DNA of 12,266 nt from positions 1 to 12,266 of the forward strand of contig JAAYZQ010000385.1 in NCBI GenBank assembly GCA_012514775.1, read 5' to 3'. Source of the DNA: Anaerolineaceae bacterium (GTDB taxonomy: Bacteria > Chloroflexota > Anaerolineae > JAAYZQ01). How positions within the stretch are numbered: position 1 is the first letter of the stretch; each line of letters begins with the position of its first letter. Below, one piece after another: positions 1 through 6,811 of the stretch. Made by a program: the position numbers and the translations under genes. Below the pieces are notes generated by a model. The model ran no database searches. It was not told the DNA's origin and saw only the letters and a list, made by a program, of their open reading frames with translations.

Positions 1-2
1 AG

Positions 3-32
3 GCCAGGCTCCCCGGGTTCGGGGAGCCTGGC
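3..32 (-). terminator. Strong GC hairpin, probable end of the flotillin operon
   Basis: A perfect inverted repeat: the arm at 3-14 pairs with 21-32 (12 bp) around a six-base loop. It lies about 95 bases beyond the flotillin stop in the direction of that operon's transcription. The expected U-tract on the minus strand would fall just outside the window, so intrinsic termination cannot be confirmed. Reading in the plus direction there is no T-run after it. It could serve as a bidirectional terminator between this operon and an unseen neighbour on the left. Confidence 0.5.
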
Positions 33-60
33 GCATGGGCGGTGCGAATCGTTGTCGTGG

Positions 61-96
61 GGCCGGCTGCCGGACGATGGCCTGCCGGTGCCGGCC
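61..96 (-). repeat. GC-rich inverted repeat downstream of flotillin
   Basis: GGCCGGC at 61-67 is matched by GCCGGCC at 90-96, enclosing further CCGG units. As RNA from the minus strand it would fold just after the flotillin stop codon. No U-tract follows, so it looks more like a 3' mRNA-stabilising hairpin or a Rho-type release region than a classical terminator. GC-rich DNA makes chance hairpins common. Confidence 0.3.
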
Positions 97-125
97 TCAC
101 GCCAACTCTCTATGCCGAAAACGCA

Positions 126-1610
126 CTAGGCCTCGTCCGCGCCGTCCCCCGGCTTCTGGCCGATGCCCGGCAGTGACTTGAGCGCCTGCTCCAGGTCGAT
201 GCCCGTCAGGGCCTCGATGGTGGCGGGCACCTGGGCGATGATGTTGGTTACGTCGGCCGTGAGCTTGGATGCGCCCCCGGCTCCGTCCCCGCTGTTGATG
301 ATGACCATGCGGTCGGTCTGCGCCAGAGGCTGGGCGATGGCCGCCGCCACCTCGGGCAGGGCCTCGATGAGCTGCTGGATGATGGCCGCCTGGTTGTACT
401 GCTGCCAGGCCGCCGCCTTTTTCTCCATGGCCTCGGCCTCGGCAAAGCCCTGGGCGCGGATGACCTCGGCCTGGGCCAGGCCCCTCGCCCGGGTCGCCTC
501 GGCCTCGCCCTCGCCGCGGGCGCGGGTGGCCGCCGCCTCGCCTATGGCCTCGGTCTCGGTCTGGAACTTTTTCGCGTTGGCCAGCGTTTCGATGCGGAAG
601 CGTTCCGCCTCGGCGGGCTTTTCCACCGTCGCCTCCAGCTCCCGGGTCCGGCGCTGAACCTCTTGCTCCTGGACCTCGATCTGCTTCTGCTTGGAGACGA
701 CCTCGATCTGGATCTCCTGGCCCTTGATCTCCTGGTTGGTGATCTTTTCCTGGAGGGTGCGGGCCAGCTCGGCCTGGACCTCGCTCCGGTTGGCCGACTC
801 GTCGTAGTGGGCCTTCTGGACGCGATAGTCCTTCTGTGCCGACGCGATCTTGGTCTCGGCCTGGTACTTGGCCGTCTCGCCCTCCTGGCGCGCCAGGGCC
901 GACTGGATGGTGGCGTCGCGGGCGGCGTTCGCCTGGGCGATGGTCGCGTCGCGCTGCGCCTCGGCCTCACCCTTGACGGCGTCGCGCTTGACCTCGGCCG
1001 TGCGGGTGCGCCCCAGCGACTCCAGGTACTCCTTGTCGTCGCGGATATCCTTGATGACAAAGGAGACGATCTCCAGGCCCATGTTGGCCAGGTCGCCGCC
1101 CGAGACCTCCAGGACCTTCTGGGCAAAGGCGTCGCGGTCCTTGTAGATCTCTTCCACGGTGAGCATGCCCAGGATGGCGCGCAGGTGGCCGGCCAGGGTC
1201 TCGTGGGCGACGTAGACGATGCCCTCCGGCCCCTTGGACAGGAACTGCTCGGCGGCGGTATAGATGGACGCGTCGTCGCCCCTGATCTTGATCTGGGCCA
1301 CACCGTCGACGTGCACCGGCACGCCCTGGACGGTGTAGACGCTCCTGACCTCCACCTCGATGGTCAGGATCTCCATGGAGAGGATATCGACCCGCTCCAA
1401 CACCGGGAGGATGAACGTTCCACCGCCCTTGACCACCCGGAAGCCGACGACCTCTCTCTGGCCGCTGACCGGGTTGACGATGGATCGCCTGCGGCCCGAA
1501 ACGACGAGCACCTGGTTCGGGCCAACCTTCTTGTACCGGCTGGCATAGAACCCCGCCAGCACGATCAAGACGAACAACATGCCGACGGCGACAAGAATCG
1601 CTTCAAGCAT
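126..1610 (-). CDS. floT: Flotillin-family (SPFH domain) membrane scaffold protein
   Basis: 494 residues, close to Bacillus subtilis FloT/YuaG (about 509). Residues 4-23 are a hydrophobic membrane anchor, followed by a basic turn (RYKK). Residues 28 to about 200 read as the SPFH/band 7 domain (GPNQVLVVSGR, then FILPVLERVDILSME). Residues 200-400 are a long charged coiled coil, ending in the flotillin-type Glu-Ala/Arg-Gly repeats at about 357-395 (ARGEGEAEATRARG, then AEVIRAQGFAEAEA). A short hydrophobic oligomerisation-like tail follows (405-440). Known family role: oligomeric scaffolds on the inner face of the membrane that organise microdomains. The ATG at 1610 is supported by AAAGGAG eight bases upstream. 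It is the second gene after the NfeD-like protein, 62 bases apart, matching the classic yuaF-yuaG pairing. The symbol is assigned by family and context, not by alignment. Confidence 0.93.
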   Translation of the reverse strand: MLEAILVAVGMLFVLIVLAGFYASRYKKVGPNQVLVVSGRRRSIVNPVSGQREVVGFRVVKGGGTFILPVLERVDILSMEILTIEVEVRSVYTVQGVPVHVDGVAQIKIRGDDASIYTAAEQFLSKGPEGIVYVAHETLAGHLRAILGMLTVEEIYKDRDAFAQKVLEVSGGDLANMGLEIVSFVIKDIRDDKEYLESLGRTRTAEVKRDAVKGEAEAQRDATIAQANAARDATIQSALARQEGETAKYQAETKIASAQKDYRVQKAHYDESANRSEVQAELARTLQEKITNQEIKGQEIQIEVVSKQKQIEVQEQEVQRRTRELEATVEKPAEAERFRIETLANAKKFQTETEAIGEAAATRARGEGEAEATRARGLAQAEVIRAQGFAEAEAMEKKAAAWQQYNQAAIIQQLIEALPEVAAAIAQPLAQTDRMVIINSGDGAGGASKLTADVTNIIAQVPATIEALTGIDLEQALKSLPGIGQKPGDGADEA

Positions 1611-1640
1611 TTCTTACACTCCTTTCAGCATTGAATTCCA

Positions 1641-1666
1641 GCCCGGCCGCAGCCCTCCGGCCGGGC
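1641..1666 (-). promoter_or_regulatory. Intercistronic hairpin between the NfeD-like gene and flotillin
   Basis: A 9 bp perfect GC stem (1641-1649 with 1658-1666, eight-base loop) begins six bases after the stop codon of the NfeD-like gene on the minus strand. No U-run follows, and the flotillin ribosome binding site comes about 20 bases later. It could be an RNA processing or stability element setting different levels of the two proteins. The role is inferred. Confidence 0.4.
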
Positions 1667-1672
1667 AAAGCT

Positions 1673-2326
1673 TTACTCACTGTCTTCGGTGCGGAGGGGC
1701 CGGACCAGCGCCTGGGGCCCGGCAACCCGCACGATCTCGACCAACTGGCCCCTCGGGATGGGCTTGCCCGTGGCCGAGCGCGCCGTGGAGCTCATGCGGC
1801 CCGACTTGGTGATATAGGTCACCTGGCCCGGCGTCTCGGCCCCGATGGGCACCGTCACCTCGGCCTCCAGCCCGACGATGTCGGAGCGGCGGATCTCGCT
1901 GGAGCCCTGGCTACGGATGAGGACCTGACTGTAAAAGAGGAACATGAGGGCCGAGATGAGAAGCGCGCCGCCCGTGGCCCACAGCAGGCTGATCCTGGCG
2001 TCTACCCCGAAGAACTGGGTGGCCAGCACGCCGATGCCGCCGAAAGACGTCACAAAGCTGGCGATGGTGATGGGGCTCAGGGGCGACACCGACACGTCCG
2101 GCGCGTCCAGGCCACCGGAGGGCAGATCGGGCCCTCCTATCTGCACATCGGCCCCGGGCACCTCCACGCCGCCGGGCAGGTCTATGTGGGGGATGTCGAT
2201 GTTTACGTCGGGCATGTCGATTTCCGCCAGGCCGCCGGTGACGACGATAAAGATGGCATAGCCCAGGCCCACGAAAAACAGCGCGAAATAGACACAGTTC
2301 AGCGTATCGAGATTCAGCTCAGGCAT
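1673..2326 (-). CDS. NfeD-like/YuaF-like membrane protein with C-terminal OB fold
   Basis: 217 residues from the chosen start. Hydrophobic segments lie at about 9-29, 84-106 and 112-134. Residues 148-210 form a beta-rich soluble region of NfeD OB-fold type (SDIVGLEAEVTVPIG, then GQLVEIVRVAGPQALVRPL). NfeD-family proteins (B. subtilis YuaF, E. coli YqiJ) are usually encoded beside a flotillin and are thought to act with it in membrane-microdomain or membrane-stress functions; the flotillin gene follows directly here. Between the first and second membrane segments (residues 35-80) is an unusual extracytoplasmic-looking linker built from repeated Asp-x-Pro and hydrophobic-Asp units. The ATG at 2326 is preferred over the in-frame ATG at 2350 because GGGAGG sits at the proper distance from it and the hydrophobic helix then starts near residue 9. 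Confidence 0.85.
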   Translation of the reverse strand: MPELNLDTLNCVYFALFFVGLGYAIFIVVTGGLAEIDMPDVNIDIPHIDLPGGVEVPGADVQIGGPDLPSGGLDAPDVSVSPLSPITIASFVTSFGGIGVLATQFFGVDARISLLWATGGALLISALMFLFYSQVLIRSQGSSEIRRSDIVGLEAEVTVPIGAETPGQVTYITKSGRMSSTARSATGKPIPRGQLVEIVRVAGPQALVRPLRTEDSE

Positions 2327-2376
2327 GTTGCCCTCCCGGCAATCCCACATCGTTCCCCAAAGCAGCTTTCCATATC

Positions 2377-2406
2377 ATTATACCACCAAACCTGGTGCAA
2401 GACCAA
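2377..2406 (-). promoter_or_regulatory. Promoter for the NfeD-like/flotillin operon
   Basis: Read on the minus strand: TTGGTC (2406-2401), an 18-base spacer, then TATAAT (2382-2377) preceded by TGG, so the -10 box is perfect and extended. Transcription would start near 2370, giving a leader of about 44 bases before the ATG at 2326. It faces away from the promoter of the DUF2723 gene, making 2327-2529 a divergent promoter region. Confidence 0.7.
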
Positions 2407-2491
2407 ACCTTGTTCAAAGTATAGGGGATTCCGGGCCGGATCGTTTGACTGCTGGCTGACCCGAGCCTGACGGCGGCGGGGTGCGCGCCGT

Positions 2492-2520
2492 TTTCTCTTT
2501 CCCCTCAACTGTGGTATCAT
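2492..2520 (+). promoter_or_regulatory. Promoter for the DUF2723 gene, nearly leaderless
   Basis: TATCAT at 2515-2520 is preceded by TGG (extended -10). The -35 position at 17 bases holds TTTCTC, a poor match, so the extended -10 would have to compensate. The -10 box ends only nine bases before the ATG at 2530, putting the predicted start of transcription at about 2527. No Shine-Dalgarno fits in that gap. Confidence 0.5.
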
Positions 2521-2529
2521 ACCCCGGCG

Positions 2530-5145
2530 ATGGACGCCCGGATGACAGCGCTGAGAGCGCGCGCAAAGGCCGTGTGGGAGCTGGCTGCGGACTGGCTGCT
2601 TGCCGCCGGCTGCTTCTTATTCTCCCTGATCCTCTACCTCCAGACCATGGCCCCTTCGGTGGCGGCGCTGTATGACGACAGCCTGGAATTTCCCCTGGTG
2701 GTCCACCGCCTGGCCATCGCCCATCCCACGGGCTATCCCCTCTACACGCTTCTGGCCCGGCTTGTCAGCCGGGGGCCGTGGACCAACGTGGCCCGGGGCG
2801 TTAACCTGCTGTCGGCGCTGGCGGCGGCGCTGACCGTGGCCCTGGTCTACCTGGTGGCCCGCCGCCTGGTCCGACCGGCCAAGGTCCGGCGCCTGCCGGC
2901 GCTGGTCGGGGCCCTGGCCCTGGCCGTCTCGCCCGTGTTCTGGTCGCAGGCGGTGGTGGCCGAAGTCTATGCCCTGCACGCCGCCTTTGTCGCCGGGCTG
3001 CTCTGGCTGGCGCTGCACTGGGCGCGCCGGCCCCTGGTGGCCGTCCGGCCCTTTTCCCTCCTCCTGGCGCCCCCGGCGAGGAGGGGGCCGCTCTTCTTGC
3101 CGCGGCCGGGGCTGTGGACGCGCCTGCCCGTGGGCGTGCGCAGGTTCGGCCGGCGGGCGGGCGCGGCCTACCGGCGGGCCCTGCCCGCGGTGCCGCTCGC
3201 GCGACGCCTGCAGCCCCACCCGCTCATCTATGCCCTGGCCGGTGCCTTTGGCCTCGCCCTGGCGCACCACCGCACCGTCCTGCTGCTGGCGCCTGCCCTC
3301 CTGGCCTTTGTCCTGCTGGTCGAGCCCCGCGTCCTGCGGCGCGCGGCCCTCCTGGGCCCCGAGCGCCCCGGGTGGCCCCGCTGGCGGCAGCTCGCCGGCC
3401 GGCCCATCGTGCTCCTCGTCGTGGCCCTGGCCGTCCCCCTCCTGCTCTACCTCTACCTGCCCCTGCGCGGCAGCGTGGGCTCCCTCGACGGGACGTACGA
3501 GAATACCTGGGCCGGCTTCTGGCAGTGGGTGACGGCCGGCAGCTACGGCGCGTTCCTGGCCGACAATCCCCTGGCCCGCGACCTGGACGCCGCCTTTTAC
3601 GGGCAGCTCTTCTGGCAGCAGTTCGGCCCCGTGGGCCTGGCACTGGCCATCCTTGGCCTGGTCGCCCTTGCCGGCCGGGCCCGTTCCGTGGCCCACCTGG
3701 CCCTCACCGGCCTGGCCTTCGTCGCCTTCGTGGTCTTTGCCCTGATCTACCGCGTCCCCGACGTGGAGGTGTTTTTCATCCCGGCCTTTCTGCTGGTGGC
3801 CCTGTGGCTGGCCGCCGGCCTGGACTATGCCACGCGGCTGCTGCGCGTCCGGGACTCGGCCCCCGCCCTGCGCCGCCTGCAGGCCGCCGCCGGCGTGCTC
3901 CTCGTCGTGGCCGCCGTGGCCCAGCCGCTGTGGATCGCCGCCCGCGCCTATCCCGACGTGGACCTCAGCCGGCGCTGGATCGTGCACGACTGGGGGCTTT
4001 ACGTCCTCGACGAGCCCCCGCCCGAGGCGGGGGTGACCGTCGTCGGCCTCCTGGGCGAGATGACCCTGCTGCGCTATTTCCAGGAGACGGCCGGCGCCGC
4101 CCCCTGGCTGGAGACCGTGGCCGCTGACGACGAGGGGGACCGGCGGGCGGCGGTGGAGGCCGCCCTGGAAGAGGGTTCCGCCGTCTATATCACGCGGCCG
4201 CTGCCCGGCCTGGCCGGCGACCACGCCCTGGACGCCGTGACGGGCATGATCGAGGTCCTGGGAGAACTGGAGACGATCATCCGGGTCGGTGCGCCCGACG
4301 ACGAGGCGCCGCCTATCCCCCGCCCGCTGGACGCTCAGCCGGTGCCGGGGCTGGAGCTGCTGGGCTATGGCGTGCACCAACACGCGGGCCACTGGCAGGC
4401 CTGGGCGCGCCTGCGCCTGTGGTGGCGGGCGCCCGGCGGGCTCGACGCACCCCTCAAGGTCTCGGCCCGGCTGCTGGCCGCCGGCGGCCAGGTGGTGGCC
4501 GCCGCCGACGCCGAGCCGGTCGCGGGCGCCTATCCCACCACGGCCTGGCGGCCGGGCGAGGTGGTGGTCGACGCCTACGAACTGGCGCTGCCCGCCGGCC
4601 TGCCGCCGGGGGAGTATACGCCGCTGGTGATCGTCTACGACCCGGAGACGGGGGCCGAGCGGGGCAGGGTCGAGCTGGCGCCGGTGTCGCTGGCCGCCCA
4701 CCCGGTCCTGCCGCCCCGCCGCGCCCTGGATGCCGGCCTGGCCCGCGTGGCCCGCGCCCGCTTTCGCGAGCTGACCCTGGTGGGCTGGACGCCGCCCGGC
4801 GAAGGGGCGACCTATGCCGCCGGCGAGGCGCTGCCCCTCTCCCTGCTGTGGCAGGCAAGGGAACCGGCCGGCGGCGACTGGCAGACCTCCTTCTTCCTGG
4901 AGGGCGCCGGCCGGCAGATCCTCCTCGGCCGGGAGCCGGTGGGCGGGCCTTACCCCACCGCCCGCTGGCAAGGGGACCAGGCCGTGGCCCAGTGGCCGGC
5001 CCTGCGCCTGCCCGCCGAGGCGCCCCCCGGCGACTACCGCCTGCTGATGCGCGTCGAGCGCGACGGCCGGCCCGTGCCATGGGGGCGGGGCCCGCTGCCG
5101 GGGGGCAGCGACCTGCAGCTCGGTCGGGTGAGCGTCGTCGACTGA
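2530..5145 (+). CDS. DUF2723 (GT-C-like, TMEM260-related) polytopic membrane protein
   Basis: 871 residues. Residues 20-470 are polytopic, with hydrophobic segments near 20-38, 92-112, 123-137, 148-164, 232-266, 292-312, 366-382, 388-408, 414-430 and 452-470. The family signature is clear: YDDSLEFP (48-55) in the first external loop, AHPTGYPLY (64-72) and VVAEVYALHAAF (142-153). DUF2723 proteins are GT-C-fold membrane proteins; the human relative TMEM260 is a protein O-mannosyltransferase, so transfer of a lipid-linked sugar outside the membrane is a reasonable family-level guess. Residues 490-590 form a soluble alpha/beta region, and 600-871 hold two successive beta-rich segments that resemble each other. 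A basic, proline-rich stretch at about 166-228 interrupts the membrane core. The start at 2530 lacks a Shine-Dalgarno and sits almost at the predicted transcription start; the in-frame ATG at 2542 is the alternative. Acceptor and donor are unknown. Confidence 0.85.
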   Translation: MDARMTALRARAKAVWELAADWLLAAGCFLFSLILYLQTMAPSVAALYDDSLEFPLVVHRLAIAHPTGYPLYTLLARLVSRGPWTNVARGVNLLSALAAALTVALVYLVARRLVRPAKVRRLPALVGALALAVSPVFWSQAVVAEVYALHAAFVAGLLWLALHWARRPLVAVRPFSLLLAPPARRGPLFLPRPGLWTRLPVGVRRFGRRAGAAYRRALPAVPLARRLQPHPLIYALAGAFGLALAHHRTVLLLAPALLAFVLLVEPRVLRRAALLGPERPGWPRWRQLAGRPIVLLVVALAVPLLLYLYLPLRGSVGSLDGTYENTWAGFWQWVTAGSYGAFLADNPLARDLDAAFYGQLFWQQFGPVGLALAILGLVALAGRARSVAHLALTGLAFVAFVVFALIYRVPDVEVFFIPAFLLVALWLAAGLDYATRLLRVRDSAPALRRLQAAAGVLLVVAAVAQPLWIAARAYPDVDLSRRWIVHDWGLYVLDEPPPEAGVTVVGLLGEMTLLRYFQETAGAAPWLETVAADDEGDRRAAVEAALEEGSAVYITRPLPGLAGDHALDAVTGMIEVLGELETIIRVGAPDDEAPPIPRPLDAQPVPGLELLGYGVHQHAGHWQAWARLRLWWRAPGGLDAPLKVSARLLAAGGQVVAAADAEPVAGAYPTTAWRPGEVVVDAYELALPAGLPPGEYTPLVIVYDPETGAERGRVELAPVSLAAHPVLPPRRALDAGLARVARARFRELTLVGWTPPGEGATYAAGEALPLSLLWQAREPAGGDWQTSFFLEGAGRQILLGREPVGGPYPTARWQGDQAVAQWPALRLPAEAPPGDYRLLMRVERDGRPVPWGRGPLPGGSDLQLGRVSVVD

Positions 5146-5222
5146 AGCCGCGAGCCGGCTGCCCACAGCGCCGCCCACCGCTTCCCATCTTCGGCTACCT
5201 TCGCTGACTACCTTGGTCCGAT

Positions 5223-5251
5223 TTGTCAAGGGAACCGTCCTATGGTAGACT
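5223..5251 (+). promoter_or_regulatory. Promoter for the tandem radical SAM genes
   Basis: TTGTCA (5223-5228), a 17-base spacer, then TAGACT (5246-5251) preceded by TGG. Five of six -35 bases match the consensus and the -10 is extended. Predicted transcription start is near 5258, leaving a leader of about 75 bases. It lies 78 bases after the DUF2723 stop codon, so the radical SAM genes can be transcribed independently; read-through from upstream is not excluded. Confidence 0.7.
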
Positions 5252-5258
5252 GGGGCGC

Positions 5259-5292
5259 GCTTGTCGCACAAGCCGGGCGCGTGTGCCCGGCT
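5259..5292 (+). promoter_or_regulatory. Overlapping leader hairpins upstream of the first radical SAM gene
   Basis: At the predicted 5' end of the mRNA, GCTTG (5259-5263) can pair with CAAGC (5269-5273), and AGCCGGGC (5271-5278) can pair with GCCCGGCT (5285-5292). The two stems share bases 5271-5273, so they exclude each other; the 8 bp GC stem should win. No U-tract follows. A 5'-end stability element is the simplest reading, and a switch is only a possibility. Confidence 0.4.
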
Positions 5293-5332
5293 AGCCGTTC
5301 CAGGGGTCAGCCTAGTTCAGGGGGAGTTCGCC

Positions 5333-6763
5333 TTGCGCGTCCTGTTCGTCGAGCAACAGATCGACTACGAGCCCCAGGGGATCATGGTCCTGTCCAGCGT
5401 CCTGAAGGCCGCCGGCCACGAAGTGGAGCTGGCCGTGGCCGCCCACGGCGACCCCCTGGCGGTGGCCCGTGGCTTTCGCCCCGACGTGGCCGCCTTTTCG
5501 GTCATCACCGGCTCGCAGCGCTATTACCTGGGCCTCAACCGCCGCCTCAAGGCCGAGCTGCCCGGGCTGTTCTCCGTCTTTGGCGGGCCGCACCCCACCT
5601 TTTTCCCGGAGATGGCCCGGGAGGAAGGCGTCGATGGCCTGTGCCGGGGGGAAGGCGAGGAGGCATTCGTCGCCCTCCTGGACGGGCTGGCGGAGGGCGG
5701 CCGCGAGGCGGTGCTGGACCTGGCCAACTGGTCCTTTCGCCAGGACGGCCAGGTGATCGGCAACCCGGTGCGGCCCTATCTCAAAGACCTGGACGCGCTG
5801 CCCTTTCCCGACCGGGCACTGGTCTACGAGCGGGACCCCGTCACGGCGCGCAGCAAGATCAAGCACTTCCTTGCCGGGCGGGGCTGCCCCTACAACTGCA
5901 CCTATTGCTTCAACCACGCCCTGTCGGAGCTGTATCGCGGCAAGGGCCGGCGCTTTCGCCTGCGCAGCGTGCAGAACGTCATCGACGAGGTGCGCTGGGT
6001 GCGGGATCACTATCCGCTGGAGTTTGTCGTCTTTGTGGACGACACCTTTGTCCTGTCGCCCGATTGGCTGGCCGAGTTCGCCGCCGAGTATCCGCGGCAG
6101 GTGGGCCTGCCCTTTTTCTGCAACACCCGCGCCAACCTGGTGACCGCCGAGCAGGTGCGCCTCCTCAAGGAGGCCGGCTGCCACTCGGTGAGCATGGGCG
6201 TGGAGGCGGGCAGCGACCGCATCCGCAACGAGCTGCTGAAGCGGCACATGAGCAAGGAGCAGATCCTGGAGGCCGCCCGCCTCATCCACGAGGGCGGCCT
6301 GCGGCTGACGACGACCAACATGATCGGCCTGCCGAGCAGCACCCTCGAGGACGACTTTGAGACGCTGGACCTCAACGCCCGGCTGCGGCCGGCCTACGCC
6401 CACGCCTTTATCTTCCAGCCCTATCCCCGCACCGAGCTGGGCGAGTTCACCCGGGAGCAGGGCTGGATGGTGGGTACGTTTGACGACATCGGCGAGGTGG
6501 CCTGGGACCACTCGGTGCTGAACTTTGACGACGATCACAAGCGAGGGCTGTCGATCCTGCAGCGCTTTTTCGCCCTCGGCGTCGAGTGGCCGCGCCTGGT
6601 GCCCCTCATCCGGCGCCTGACGCGCGCGCGCGACAACCGGCTTTTCTGGCTGTTGAACAAGGCGTGGAAGGGATGGGCCATCAAGAACCGGGTCCACCCC
6701 GTCAAGCTCTCGCTGGGCGAGGTGGTGCAGGCCGCCTGGCATTTCATGCGCATCAAATCGTAA
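5333..6763 (+). CDS. B12-binding-domain radical SAM protein, copy 1
   Basis: 476 residues from TTG at 5333, chosen because GGGGGAG ends six bases upstream and the sequence then aligns end to end with the next gene. An in-frame TTG at 5261 lies almost at the predicted transcription start and would add 24 unsupported residues. Residues 1-140 form a cobalamin-binding-type Rossmann domain (MRVLFVEQQ start, FGGPHPTFFPEM at 83-94, GEGEEAF at 106-112); the DxHxxG motif is absent, as in many of this class. The radical SAM core carries the CxxxCxxC cluster motif at C185, C189 and C192 (GRGCPYNCTYCF), FVDDTF (234-239) and MGVEAGSDRIRNELLKR (288-304). The tail at 435-476 is aromatic and basic (KAWKGWAIKNR) and ends in MRIKS. 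The family does SAM-radical methylations and rearrangements on diverse substrates (BchE and hopanoid enzymes are relatives by architecture). The substrate here is unknown. Confidence 0.92.
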   Translation: MRVLFVEQQIDYEPQGIMVLSSVLKAAGHEVELAVAAHGDPLAVARGFRPDVAAFSVITGSQRYYLGLNRRLKAELPGLFSVFGGPHPTFFPEMAREEGVDGLCRGEGEEAFVALLDGLAEGGREAVLDLANWSFRQDGQVIGNPVRPYLKDLDALPFPDRALVYERDPVTARSKIKHFLAGRGCPYNCTYCFNHALSELYRGKGRRFRLRSVQNVIDEVRWVRDHYPLEFVVFVDDTFVLSPDWLAEFAAEYPRQVGLPFFCNTRANLVTAEQVRLLKEAGCHSVSMGVEAGSDRIRNELLKRHMSKEQILEAARLIHEGGLRLTTTNMIGLPSSTLEDDFETLDLNARLRPAYAHAFIFQPYPRTELGEFTREQGWMVGTFDDIGEVAWDHSVLNFDDDHKRGLSILQRFFALGVEWPRLVPLIRRLTRARDNRLFWLLNKAWKGWAIKNRVHPVKLSLGEVVQAAWHFMRIKS

Positions 6764-6811
6764 CCGTGTGGGGCGGGCCGCCGCCGGTCCGTCCACGGAG
6801 GGGAGCTGGCA

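Noticed and set aside
480..560. Repetitive GCCTCGGCCTCG-type DNA as a tandem repeat or CRISPR-like array
   Set aside because: It is the coding sequence for the Glu-Ala/Arg-Gly repeats of flotillin, with no spacers and no exact repeat unit.
663..1634. 323-codon plus-strand frame opposite flotillin
   Set aside because: Leu/Asp/Gly-rich low-complexity translation produced by the complement of the coiled-coil coding sequence; the flotillin frame explains this DNA.
2617..5271. 884-codon open frame on the minus strand opposite the DUF2723 gene
   Set aside because: Composition is Gln/Gly/His/Arg-rich with no domain, as expected for the complement of a GC-rich gene. The plus strand shows clear DUF2723 motifs and membrane helices.
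5261..5335. Upstream TTG start for the first radical SAM gene
   Set aside because: It lies practically at the predicted transcription start without a ribosome binding site, adds residues absent from the paralog, and runs through a strong leader hairpin.
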